NCBI RefSeq assembly: GCF_006094695.1
Contig: NZ_CP035103.1
Location: 3,658,001-3,722,000, forward strand
DNA: 64,000 nucleotides
DNA from: Kocuria rosea
GTDB taxonomy: Bacteria; Actinomycetota; Actinomycetes; Actinomycetales; Micrococcaceae
Reading direction: 5' to 3'
Positions 25,925 to 35,746 of the stretch are shown one piece after another. The first letter of the stretch is position 1. The number at the start of each line of letters is the position of its first letter. Under the pieces are notes generated by a model. The model saw nothing but the letters and a program-made list of their open reading frames with translations. It did no database searches and was not told where the DNA came from. The position numbers and the translations under genes are program-made.

Positions 25925-25957
25925 TGGACAGTTAACCAATATCCTATAGGGTATTGG
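25925..25957 (+). promoter_or_regulatory. GntP-operon promoter with 22-base palindromic operator
   Basis: TGGACA (25925-25930), a 16-base spacer and TAGGGT (25947-25952) form the promoter. The interval 25936-25957 is an inverted repeat over 22 bases with a single mismatched pair, centred on TCCTATAGGG. It overlaps the -10. The core matches the operator at 25043-25052. Confidence 0.65.
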
Positions 25958-26033
25958 CCAATGGCCGTTGAATGTGGTCCACGCCACAGCATCAGGGTGG
26001 CCCGCCCGCGTTCTGATCAAAGGTGATTCAGCT

Positions 26034-27458
26034 ATGCACATCCTTCTTCCCGCCGCCACGGCGGACGCGCTCGTCCTGGCGGAGAGGCCCACGTGGGCTC
26101 TGCTCGCCATCGCGGTCGCGGCCATCGCCGCGCTGCTCTTCCTGATCATCAAGCTCCGCGTCCACGCGTTCTTCTCCCTGATCATCATCAGCCTGCTCAC
26201 GGCGCTGGCCGCCGGCATCGGCGTGGCCGACGTCGTGGGCGTGGTGGTCGCGGGGTTCAGCACCACCGTGGGCAACGTGGCCCTGCTCGTGGGCTTCGGC
26301 GCGGTGCTCGGCCGCCTGGTCCAGGTCTCGGGCGGCGCCCAGGTGCTCGCCGACGCGATGCTGCGGCGGTTCGGGGAGAAGCGGGCCCCGCTCGCCCTGG
26401 CGGTGGCCTCCCTCTTCTACGCGTTCCCGATCTTCCTCGACGCCGGCTTCATCGTGATGCTGCCGATCATCTACACGGTGGCGCGGCGTCTGGGCGGTTC
26501 CTTCATGCTCTACGTGCTGCCCTCCATCGGCGCCTTCCTGATGATGCACGCCCTCACCCCGCCGCACCCGGGCCCCACCGCCGCCGCCACGGTGATGGGC
26601 GCCGACGTCGGGATGGTCGTGCTCGTCTCGCTCCTGGTCGGCCTGCCCACGTGGTACCTCGCCGGCTACCGGCTCAGCCTGGTCATCGCCAAGCGCTACC
26701 CGGACATGCCCGTGCCGAACCTCCTGGGCGAGGTGGAGCTCGAGGACGACATGCCCCGGCCCGGCTTCTGGACGATCATCTTCGTCCTGCTGCTGCCGCT
26801 CGTGCTGATCTTCTTCAACACGCTGTTCACCACGCTGGAGGCCAGCGGGTCCGTGGGCGAGGACAACGTCCTGTTCCGCCTGTCCCGGCTCATCGGCAAC
26901 ACCCCGATCGCGCTGCTGATCGCCACGCTGTTCGCGATGTACCTGCTGTACCTGCGGCCGCGGCGCGGCCGCGGCTCGATCGGCGGCGCCCTGGAGGACC
27001 TGGTCGACCACGCCCTCGCCCCGGTCTGCTCGATCATCCTCATCACGGGCGCCGGCGGCGCCTTCGGCCGGGTGCTCACCGAGACCGGGATCGGCGGCAC
27101 CATCGCCGGCGGCCTGGACGCGATGGGGCTCCCGGTGATCCTGGCCGGCTTCCTCGTGGCGATCGCCTTCCGCGTGGCCCAGGGCTCGGCCACCGTGGCC
27201 GCGACCACGGCAGGCTCCATCATGGCGCCCGCCGTCGCGGAGCTGGGCCTGTCCGGCGTCGGGCTGGCCGCCATCGTCGTCGGCATCGCGGCGGGCTCCA
27301 TCACCTTCTCGCACGTCAACGACTCGGGCTTCTGGCTCATCGGCAAGTTCTGCGGCTTCGACACCCTGACCACGCTGAAGACCTGGTCGGTGGTCGGCAC
27401 CGCGATCGGCTTCATGGCCTTCGCCCTGGCCTGGGTCGTCTACGCCCTGGCCGCGTGA
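26034..27458 (+). CDS. GntP-family sugar-acid permease
   Basis: 474-residue membrane transporter with about 12 hydrophobic segments. It has the GntP signatures FPIFLDAGFIVMLPI and LTPPHPGPTAAA. The family imports gluconate and other aldonates by proton symport. It leads an operon with an SDR and a TIM-barrel enzyme and is divergent from the dehydrogenase-kinase-isomerase operon. AAGGTGA precedes the ATG by seven bases. The transported acid is likely a C5 aldonate or a branched acid such as apionate, which is inference. Confidence 0.92.
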   Translation: MHILLPAATADALVLAERPTWALLAIAVAAIAALLFLIIKLRVHAFFSLIIISLLTALAAGIGVADVVGVVVAGFSTTVGNVALLVGFGAVLGRLVQVSGGAQVLADAMLRRFGEKRAPLALAVASLFYAFPIFLDAGFIVMLPIIYTVARRLGGSFMLYVLPSIGAFLMMHALTPPHPGPTAAATVMGADVGMVVLVSLLVGLPTWYLAGYRLSLVIAKRYPDMPVPNLLGEVELEDDMPRPGFWTIIFVLLLPLVLIFFNTLFTTLEASGSVGEDNVLFRLSRLIGNTPIALLIATLFAMYLLYLRPRRGRGSIGGALEDLVDHALAPVCSIILITGAGGAFGRVLTETGIGGTIAGGLDAMGLPVILAGFLVAIAFRVAQGSATVAATTAGSIMAPAVAELGLSGVGLAAIVVGIAAGSITFSHVNDSGFWLIGKFCGFDTLTTLKTWSVVGTAIGFMAFALAWVVYALAA

Positions 27459-27523
27459 GCCGGCCACCGACACCACGCCCCGCACCTGATCGCCCCGCAT
27501 TTGATCGCCCCGAAGGAGTTCTC

Positions 27524-28300
27524 ATGACCGACGGACAGTTCCCCGCGCACCGGACGGCGGTGGTCACCGGCGCCGGGGCCGAGCGCGGCATCGGCCGCCA
27601 CGTCGCCCGCCGCCTGGCACGGGAGGGGTGGGCCCTGGCGGTGCTGGACGTCGACGCCGACGGCGTCCGCTCCTTCGCCGCCGAGCTCGCCGGACGGACG
27701 GAGAGCCCGGTGCGCGGCATCCCGGTCGACGTCGCCGACCCCGCCTCCGTGGACGCCGCGTTCGAGGAGATCGACGCCCACCTGCCGCCCGTGCTCGCCG
27801 AGGTGAACCTCGCCGGCATCGCCAGCCCCCACTCCTTCTTCGAGCTCACGAGGGACGTCTGGACCCGGGTCATGGACGTCAACGCCACGGGCACGCTGCT
27901 CATGATGCAGGCGGCGGCCCGGCGCATGGTCGAGGGCGGCCACGGCGGCCGGATCGTCAACACGTCCTCGATCACGGCCTACGACGGCGGCGGGACGTTC
28001 TCGAAGACCGGGTACGCCGCGGCGAAGGCCGCGGTCCTCGGTCTGACCCGCGGTGGCGCCCGGGAGCTGGGGGCGCACGGGATCACCTGCAACGCGCTCG
28101 TCCCGGGCCCCATCGACACGGACATCATGGGCGGGGCGCTCACCGAGGACCGCAAGTCCGCCATGTCCGCGGGCATCCCCGCCGGCCGCGTCGGGCAGCC
28201 GGAGGACGTGGCCGCCCTCGTCGCCTTCCTGACCAGCCACGAGGCCGGGTTCGTCAACGGCGCCTCGTACTTCATCGACGGCGGCAAGCACATGGTGTGA
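27524..28300 (+). CDS. Short-chain dehydrogenase/reductase of the sugar-acid operon
   Basis: 258-residue classical SDR. The cofactor loop is TGAGAERGIG near residue 16, the catalytic Ser is in NTSSITAYDGG and the YxxxK motif is YAAAKAAV. The acidic residue after beta-2 (VLDVDADG) suggests NAD. The segment PGPIDTDIMGG is shared almost word for word with the SDR at 42193-42969, which also accompanies a GntP permease, so the two are paralogues with related substrates. It follows the permease with AAGGAG before the ATG. Confidence 0.88.
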   Translation: MTDGQFPAHRTAVVTGAGAERGIGRHVARRLAREGWALAVLDVDADGVRSFAAELAGRTESPVRGIPVDVADPASVDAAFEEIDAHLPPVLAEVNLAGIASPHSFFELTRDVWTRVMDVNATGTLLMMQAAARRMVEGGHGGRIVNTSSITAYDGGGTFSKTGYAAAKAAVLGLTRGGARELGAHGITCNALVPGPIDTDIMGGALTEDRKSAMSAGIPAGRVGQPEDVAALVAFLTSHEAGFVNGASYFIDGGKHMV

Positions 28301-28389
28301 GCCCGCGCCGCCCCGAGCACCGGTGCCACCGCGCACCCCGGACACCACCCAGCACGGCGCCCGACGAGGCGCCCGACAAGGAGAGAACC

Positions 28390-29331
28390 ATGCCGCACAC
28401 CCCCGAGACCTGGCCGATCGGCGCCGCCCTGCTGAACTTCACCGGCACCACCGCCGACGGCCGCGACCGCACCACCGCCGGCCCCGAGGCCTGGAGGCAG
28501 ACGCTGCGCGAGGTCCGCCTCGCGGGCTTCGACCACGTCGACCTCACCGACTCCTGGGTCCGGCCCGCCGACCTCGACACCGACGGCCGCCGCCGGCTGC
28601 TCGAGACGGCCCGCTCCTACGACCTCGCCTTCAGCGACATCGCCGTGACCCGCAAGAGCGTGATCACCCCGGACGAGGACCGGGCCCGGGAGAACATGGC
28701 CTACACGAAGCGGACCATCGACGCCGCGGCGGACCTCGAGGTGCCCATGGTGTGCCTGGGGCTGCACGACCCGTTCACCGAGCCGCAGAAGCAGGCCACC
28801 TGGTTCTGGCTCGCGGAGGGCGCCGAGGACGAGGAGACCCCGGAGAACCGGGAGAAGGCCGCCGCCCGCTTCCGCGAGCTCGGCGAGTACGCCGCCGAGC
28901 GTGGGGTCAGCGTGTCGCTGGAGATGTACGAGGGCACCTTCCTCGGCACCGCCGACAGCTCCGTGCAGCTCGTCACCGCCGTGGACCTGACCAACGTGGG
29001 GCTGTGCCCCGACATCGGCAACATCGTCCGCCTGCACCGGGAGGTCGAGGACTGGCGGGAGATGCTGACCAAGATGCTTCCCCACACCAACTACTGGCAG
29101 CTCAAGAACTACTTCCGGGACCACGACCCCGCGACCGGTTCCTACGCCTCGGCGCCGGCGCCGCTGGCCCTCGGCTTCATCGACTACCGCGAGGCCATCG
29201 GCATGGCGCTGGAGGCCGGCTTCGACGGCCCCATGTGCGTGGAGCACTACGGCGGCGACGGCCTCACGGTGACGGCCATGAACCGGGACTACATCCGGGG
29301 GATCCTCGCGGCCAAGCTCCCGGAGGCATGA
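28390..29331 (+). CDS. Xylose-isomerase-like TIM-barrel protein, candidate 3-oxo-acid decarboxylase (OiaC-like)
   Basis: 313-residue AP-endonuclease-2/sugar isomerase-fold protein. Likely metal ligands lie in VSLEMYEG, GLCPDIGN and MCVEHYGG. The superfamily covers epimerases, isomerases and, relevant here, 3-oxo-isoapionate decarboxylase, which gives L-erythrulose. A decarboxylase producing a tetrulose would connect the GntP permease and dehydrogenases to the L-erythrulose kinase across the divergent promoter. That assignment is inference from context. AAGGAG lies eight bases before the ATG. It ends the operon and is followed by a strong hairpin. Confidence 0.75.
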   Translation: MPHTPETWPIGAALLNFTGTTADGRDRTTAGPEAWRQTLREVRLAGFDHVDLTDSWVRPADLDTDGRRRLLETARSYDLAFSDIAVTRKSVITPDEDRARENMAYTKRTIDAAADLEVPMVCLGLHDPFTEPQKQATWFWLAEGAEDEETPENREKAAARFRELGEYAAERGVSVSLEMYEGTFLGTADSSVQLVTAVDLTNVGLCPDIGNIVRLHREVEDWREMLTKMLPHTNYWQLKNYFRDHDPATGSYASAPAPLALGFIDYREAIGMALEAGFDGPMCVEHYGGDGLTVTAMNRDYIRGILAAKLPEA

Positions 29332-29347
29332 TCTCCGGCAGGACGGA

Positions 29348-29382
29348 CGGAACGGCTCCGGTGCGGCACCGGGGCCGTTCCG
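29348..29382 (+). terminator. Terminator hairpin after the TIM-barrel gene
   Basis: A 16-bp stem with one G-T pair and a three-base CGG loop starts 17 bases beyond the stop codon. There is no T-tract, as is common in high-GC actinobacteria. Confidence 0.6.
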
Positions 29383-29516
29383 TCGTCGATGCCGGTGGCG
29401 GCGCCGGCGCCGGGTCCCCGGGACCGGGGGCGCGGGCCCGCGCCTAGGATGGTCCCACCGGGCGGCTCCTGGACGCCGCCCGGGTCCACGGCCACCTCTG
29501 GAGACGGGCGCCGAGC

Positions 29517-30365
29517 ATGACCTCCGACCCGCAGCAGCTGTTCCCGGGCAAGCAGTTCATCAGCACCGTCCTCGCGGCGCTGGAGACCAAGACGACCATG
29601 TCCGGCGAGCTGGCGCGGCGCTACCTGCAGCGCGCCGGGATGGCCGGGATGATCATCGGTGTCCTGTTCGCCGCGAACTTCGCCGTCGTCGCCGCGTTCG
29701 ACGCCGTGCCCGCCGGGGACGCGACGCTGCGCCCCCTGGGACGCCTGCTGGGCGCCGTGACCTTCGGCTGGGCGCTGGTCTTCATCTACTACTCGAAGTC
29801 CGAGCTCCTGACGTCCAACATGATGATCGTCTCCATCGGCGCCTACTACCGCCGCACCTCGTGGTTCAAGGCGGTGCGGCTGCTCGGGCTGTGCTATCTG
29901 GGCAACTTCCTGGGCGGGCTGCTCGTGGCCGTGGTGCTGCGCTTCAGCACCATCACGGACGGGCCCGCGCACGCGGAGATGGAGGCCGCCGTGGCGCACA
30001 AGCTCGAGTTCGTCACCAGCGGCGGCACCGGGTGGACGGACCTGTTCCTGCGCGCGGTGCTGTGCAACTTCCTCATCAACCTGGCGATGCTGCTCGTCTA
30101 CAACGGCCTGGTGAAGGACGACCTGATGAAGAGCCTGATCATGATCGTGGCCGTCTTCCTCTTCGCGTTCCTGGGTCTCGAGCACTCCGTGGCCAACACG
30201 GTCCTGTTCACCGTGGTGGGACTGGAGGACGGACTCGACGTGGGGGCCGCGGGCGCCAACGTGGGGATCGCCCTCCTGGGCAACTTCCTGGGCGGCGGGG
30301 TCCTGATCGGCTTCTACTACGCGTACGTCAACGACGACGCCGGCTACCGCCCCCGCACCCGCTGA
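29517..30365 (+). CDS. Formate/nitrite transporter (FNT) family channel
   Basis: 282-residue protein with six membrane segments. The half-repeat signatures LTSNMMIV (first half) and the LCNFLINLAMLL and LLGNFLGGGVLIG segments (second half) are characteristic of FNT pentamers, which pass formate, nitrite or related monovalent anions. No nitrite reductase or formate genes adjoin it, so the ion is open. A -10-like TAGGAT lies at 29445-29450, and the roughly 60-base leader contains a CGGGCGGC/GCCGCCCG hairpin. Confidence 0.9.
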   Translation: MTSDPQQLFPGKQFISTVLAALETKTTMSGELARRYLQRAGMAGMIIGVLFAANFAVVAAFDAVPAGDATLRPLGRLLGAVTFGWALVFIYYSKSELLTSNMMIVSIGAYYRRTSWFKAVRLLGLCYLGNFLGGLLVAVVLRFSTITDGPAHAEMEAAVAHKLEFVTSGGTGWTDLFLRAVLCNFLINLAMLLVYNGLVKDDLMKSLIMIVAVFLFAFLGLEHSVANTVLFTVVGLEDGLDVGAAGANVGIALLGNFLGGGVLIGFYYAYVNDDAGYRPRTR

Positions 30366-30495
30366 CGCGGGGCCCCCGGCGTGCTCGCTCTCGGCCGAAA
30401 ACTCTTCAGCTCACTTACCTTTTGCCGGGACACCCCGTAGCGTGGACCGGGCACGTCATCCGAGCAGCACCCCAGCGAGAAGAAGGAGCACCAGC

Positions 30496-30582
30496 ATGCG
30501 AAGGATCCTGTTCATGGTCGGCACCGCGGTCTTCGGCCGCATCATGGCGAAGCGGCGCGAGAACAAGGCCGGCGGCCGCTAG
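30496..30582 (+). CDS. Candidate 28-residue microprotein
   Basis: A short frame, ATG to TAG, with AAGGAG seven bases upstream. It encodes a hydrophobic N-terminal half (RRILFMVGTAVFGRIM) and a basic tail rich in Lys, Arg and Gly. It resembles small membrane-associated peptides. The last bases overlap the stop of the convergent galM through a shared CTAG. I do not recognise a family; the Shine-Dalgarno and amphipathic composition are the only support. Confidence 0.45.
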   Translation: MRRILFMVGTAVFGRIMAKRRENKAGGR

Positions 30583-31625
30583 TACCGGAAGCGCCACTCG
30601 GTGCGGGAGCGGTAGGTCTGCCCCGGGCGCAGCACCGGGTCGGAGAGCTCCGGCCGGTTCGGCGAGTCCGGGTGGTACTGGGGCTCCAGGGCGATCCCCG
30701 CTCCCCGCGGATAGGCGCGCCCGCCGGTGCCGGTGATGATGCCGTCCAGGGCGTTGCCCGTGTACACCTGCAGGGCCGGCTGGTCGGTCCACAGCTCCAC
30801 GGACCGCCCGCTCGCCGGGTGCTCCAGCCGGGCGGCGGCGCGCAGCCCGGTGCCGCGCAGGTGGAAGGAGTGGTCGATCCCGCCCACGGCCGCGATCTGC
30901 GGGTGCTCCGCCCGCACCCGGTCCCCGAGCCGGGCGGGGGCGGTGAGGTCCAGCGGCGTCCCGCGCACGGCGGCGAGGCCGTCCAGCGGCACCCCGTCCC
31001 GGCCGACCGGCAGGTACCGGTCGGCCTCGACGGTGAGCGTGTGGTCGTCGACCCTCCCCGACCCCTCCCCGGCGAGGTTGAGGTAGACGTGGCTCGCGGG
31101 CCCGACCACGGTCGGGGCGTCGGTGCGGGCCTCCAGGTCCAGAGCGAGGACGTCGTCCGTGACGGCGTACCGGGCCCGGAGGACCACCTCGCCGGGAAAG
31201 CCCTGGTCACCGTCCGGGCTGACCAGCTCCAGCACCAGGACGTCGCGGCTCGCGGAGACCGTCCGCCAGGTGCGACGGTGGAATCCGTCGGGGCCGCCGT
31301 GCAGGGTGTTGCCGCCCTCGTTGGCCGCCAGTTCCACGGTGGTCCCGTCGAGGTCGAAGCGGGCCCCGGCGATCCGGTTGGCGCAGCGGCCGACCACCGC
31401 CCCCAGGAAGGCCTCCGGGGGTGCCGCGCAGCCGGCGGCGTCCGGGTGCCCCAGCACCACGTTGGTGCCGGGGCCCCCGGCCGGGCCGGGCAGGTGCAGG
31501 GCCTGGACCGCGGCGCCGAGGTCGAGCACGCGCAGGCTCAGCCCGCCCGGGGTAGCGAGGGTGTGCGCGGTGACCTCCCGACCGTCGGGCAGCGTCCCGA
31601 AGGACCGCGGGGCGGGCGCGGTCAT
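30579..31625 (-). CDS. galM: Aldose 1-epimerase (mutarotase)
   Basis: 348-residue galactose-mutarotase-fold enzyme that interconverts alpha and beta anomers of free sugars. NEGGNTLHGGPDGFHRR carries the first catalytic His, SHVYLNLAG the second, and IALEPQYHPDSPN the catalytic Glu region. The ATG overlaps the permease stop (ATGA), making it the last gene of the arabinose operon. It would supply the anomer used by the arabinose isomerase. Confidence 0.92.
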   Translation of the reverse strand: MTAPAPRSFGTLPDGREVTAHTLATPGGLSLRVLDLGAAVQALHLPGPAGGPGTNVVLGHPDAAGCAAPPEAFLGAVVGRCANRIAGARFDLDGTTVELAANEGGNTLHGGPDGFHRRTWRTVSASRDVLVLELVSPDGDQGFPGEVVLRARYAVTDDVLALDLEARTDAPTVVGPASHVYLNLAGEGSGRVDDHTLTVEADRYLPVGRDGVPLDGLAAVRGTPLDLTAPARLGDRVRAEHPQIAAVGGIDHSFHLRGTGLRAAARLEHPASGRSVELWTDQPALQVYTGNALDGIITGTGGRAYPRGAGIALEPQYHPDSPNRPELSDPVLRPGQTYRSRTEWRFRY

Positions 31626-32875
31626 TTGAGCGCGTTCGAGGCGCGGCGCTTGTTGAACACGTCGAACCCGACCGCCAGCAGGAGCACCAGGCCCTTGATG
31701 AACTGCTGGTAGTCGATGCCCACGCCCATGAGGGACATGCCGTTGTTGAGCACGCCCATGATCAGACCGCCGGTGATGGCGCCGATGATGGTGCCCACGC
31801 CACCGGTCACGGCGGCGCCGCCGATGAAGGCCGCGGCGATCGCGTCCAGCTCGAACAGGTTTCCGGCGCCCGGCCCGGCGGAGTTGAGCCGGCCGGTGAA
31901 CACCAGCCCGGCCAGCGCGGCCAGCACGCCCATGTTGACGAAGAGCAGGAAGTCGACGCGCTTGGTGTTCACACCGGACAGCTGGGCTGCCTGGAGGTTG
32001 CCGCCGCGGGCGTACACGTGGCGGCCGAACACCGTCCGGTTCATGACGGCGCTGTAGGCGACCACCAGCACGCCGAGGACCACGAGCACGATCGGCGTCC
32101 CGCCGCGCGAGCTGGCCAGCAGGAAGGTGAGCGCGAGGATGACGACGACGCCGAAGACCAGCCGCGTGAGGAACCAGGCGCGCGGCTCGTCCTCGAGGTG
32201 GAGCTTCGCCCGGTTGGCCCGGCCCCGGAGCTGGCTCAGCACGAGCATGGCCGTGGCGATCAGGCCGATGCCCACCGTGGTCCAGTCCAGGATGTTGGTC
32301 GCCGGCGGGAACAGCCCCGGGAAGAGGGAGCCGCCGCCGAGCTGGCGGTACTCCGGCGGGAAGCCGGTGATCCGCTGGTTCTCGAGCACGATCTGCGTCA
32401 GCCCGCGGAAGACCAGCATGCCGGCGAGGGTCACGATGAAGGCGGGGATCCCGATGTAGGCCACCCAGAAGCCCTGCCAGGCGCCCACGAGGGCACCGAC
32501 CGCGAGGGCGGCGAGGAGGGCCACCCACCACGGCAGGCTCCAGTCCCGGATCATGATCCCGGACATGGCGCCCACGAACGCGGCCACCGAGCCGACCGAC
32601 AGGTCGATGTGCCCGGCCACGATGATCATGACCATGCCGATCGCCAGCAGCAGGATGTAGCTGTTCTGGACGATGATGTTGTAGACGTTGTCCGGCTGCA
32701 GCAGCGCGCCGCCGGTCAGGGCCTGGAACAGCGTCACGATCACCAGCAGGGCCAGGAAGATGCCGATCTGGCGGAGCCGGCTCATGAGGAACCGGCCGGC
32801 GCCGGCCACGGTGGAGGCCTTCTGCGGGCCCCGGCTGTCGAGAGCCCGGTCCTCGTCGACGAGGGTGGAAGCCAT
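31622..32875 (-). CDS. Sugar ABC transporter permease (XylH/GguB/MmsB type)
   Basis: 417-residue membrane protein of the ribose/xylose/galactose-type permease family, with around ten hydrophobic segments and the conserved AGHIDLSVGSVAAFVGA and TGGVGTIIGAITGG stretches. It follows the ATPase gene by three bases. With the ATPase and binding protein it forms a complete CUT2 importer, placed inside the L-arabinose operon. Confidence 0.92.
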   Translation of the reverse strand: MASTLVDEDRALDSRGPQKASTVAGAGRFLMSRLRQIGIFLALLVIVTLFQALTGGALLQPDNVYNIIVQNSYILLLAIGMVMIIVAGHIDLSVGSVAAFVGAMSGIMIRDWSLPWWVALLAALAVGALVGAWQGFWVAYIGIPAFIVTLAGMLVFRGLTQIVLENQRITGFPPEYRQLGGGSLFPGLFPPATNILDWTTVGIGLIATAMLVLSQLRGRANRAKLHLEDEPRAWFLTRLVFGVVVILALTFLLASSRGGTPIVLVVLGVLVVAYSAVMNRTVFGRHVYARGGNLQAAQLSGVNTKRVDFLLFVNMGVLAALAGLVFTGRLNSAGPGAGNLFELDAIAAAFIGGAAVTGGVGTIIGAITGGLIMGVLNNGMSLMGVGIDYQQFIKGLVLLLAVGFDVFNKRRASNALK

Positions 32876-32878
32876 GGG

Positions 32879-34408
<1,530 letters not shown>

Positions 34409-34490
34409 GCGGGCCTCCTCGTCTCGAGCTGGTGGGTGGGTGGACGGGACGGACCGGCCGGGCGGCGGAGTGCCGCCCGGCCGGTCGCGA

Positions 34491-35609
34491 TCACTCGAGC
34501 TCGGACGCCTCGTAGTAGCCGCTGTCCACGAGGACCTCCTGGTAGTTGTCCTTCGTGACGATCTGCGACTCGAGCAGGTAGGCGGGGACCACCTTCACGC
34601 CGTTGTCGTAGGTCTCCTCGTCGTTGACCTCGGGCTCCTCGCCCTTCATCAGGGAGTCCACCATGAGCACCGCGCGCTCGCCGAGCTCGCGGACGTCCTT
34701 GAAGATCGTGGAGTACTGCTCGTCGTTGACGATCGACTTCACGGACCCGACCTCGGCGTCCTGGCCGGTCACCACGGGCAGCTCGGCCTGGGAGTAGCCG
34801 CCGGAGCGCAGCGCGGAGATGATGCCGATCGAGAGGCCGTCGTACGGGGAGAGCACGCCGTCGAGCTGGTCGCCGCCGCCCACCGTGATGAGGTCCTCCA
34901 TCCGGTCCTGGGCGGTGTCCGGCAGCCAGCGCAGGATGGCGGCCTGCTCGAACTCCGTCTGGCCGCTGGGGACGTTGAGCGTGCCGTCGTCCAGGTAGGG
35001 CTTGAGGGTGTCCATCGCGCCGTCCCAGAAGAAGGTCGCGTTGTTGTCGTCGGGGCTGCCGGCGAAGAGCTCCACGTTGAAGGGGCCCTTCTCGCCGGTG
35101 GGCTCGCCGTTCTCGTCGAGGACCCCGAGGCCCGTGAGCAGCGACGTGCCCTGCTGCACGCCCACCTCGTAGTTGTCGAAGGTCGTGTAGTAGTCCACGG
35201 TGTCCGACTCGTTGATGAGGCGGTCGTAGGCGATCACGGGGATCTCCTGGGTCTCGGCCGTGTCGAGCACGCTGGTCAGCGTGGTGCCGTCGATCGAGGC
35301 GATCACCAGGGCCTTGGCCCCGCCGTTGATCATGTTCTCGATCTGGGAGATCTGGGTGGGGATGTCGTCGTTGGCGTACTGGAGGTCCACCTCGTAGCCG
35401 AGCTCCTCGAGCTGCGCCTTGACGTTCTCGCCGTCGGCGATCCACCGCTCGGACTGCTGCGTGGGCATCGCCACGCCGATCTTGGCGCCCTCGTTGGAGC
35501 CCTCCTCCGCGCCGCCGCCGCGGTTGCCGCCGCAGGCCGTGAGGCCCAGGGCGAGGGTCAGGGCGGTCACCCCGGTGAGGGTCTTCTTCAGGTCGATCTT
35601 CGGGGTCAT
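34491..35609 (-). CDS. ChvE-type sugar-binding lipoprotein
   Basis: 372-residue periplasmic-binding-protein family 1 lipoprotein. The lipobox ends LTAC with Cys26, followed by a Gly/Glu-rich linker and [14 protein letters not shown], the start of the ChvE-like domain. ChvE-type proteins bind L-arabinose, xylose or galactose. Position between araA and the transporter genes makes L-arabinose the best guess. The 137-base gap upstream of its ATG may hold an internal promoter, but I see no clear operator there. Confidence 0.9.
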   Translation of the reverse strand: MTPKIDLKKTLTGVTALTLALGLTACGGNRGGGAEEGSNEGAKIGVAMPTQQSERWIADGENVKAQLEELGYEVDLQYANDDIPTQISQIENMINGGAKALVIASIDGTTLTSVLDTAETQEIPVIAYDRLINESDTVDYYTTFDNYEVGVQQGTSLLTGLGVLDENGEPTGEKGPFNVELFAGSPDDNNATFFWDGAMDTLKPYLDDGTLNVPSGQTEFEQAAILRWLPDTAQDRMEDLITVGGGDQLDGVLSPYDGLSIGIISALRSGGYSQAELPVVTGQDAEVGSVKSIVNDEQYSTIFKDVRELGERAVLMVDSLMKGEEPEVNDEETYDNGVKVVPAYLLESQIVTKDNYQEVLVDSGYYEASELE

Positions 35610-35746
35610 GGTCGTGCCTTTCGTCGGTCCGGGCCGCACTGCCCGGTGGTGGGAGTGTTCGAGCGAGGTCGGTGCTGGTGAGATCTCGTGGTGGTCGTCA
35701 GGGGTCCTGGTCATCATGGTCGTTCCGGCCGTCCCGGTCGTCCCGC

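Noticed and set aside
27487..27512. Direct repeat TGATCGCCCCG before the SDR gene
   Set aside because: Only two short copies in an intergenic gap; probably a small local duplication with no clear role.
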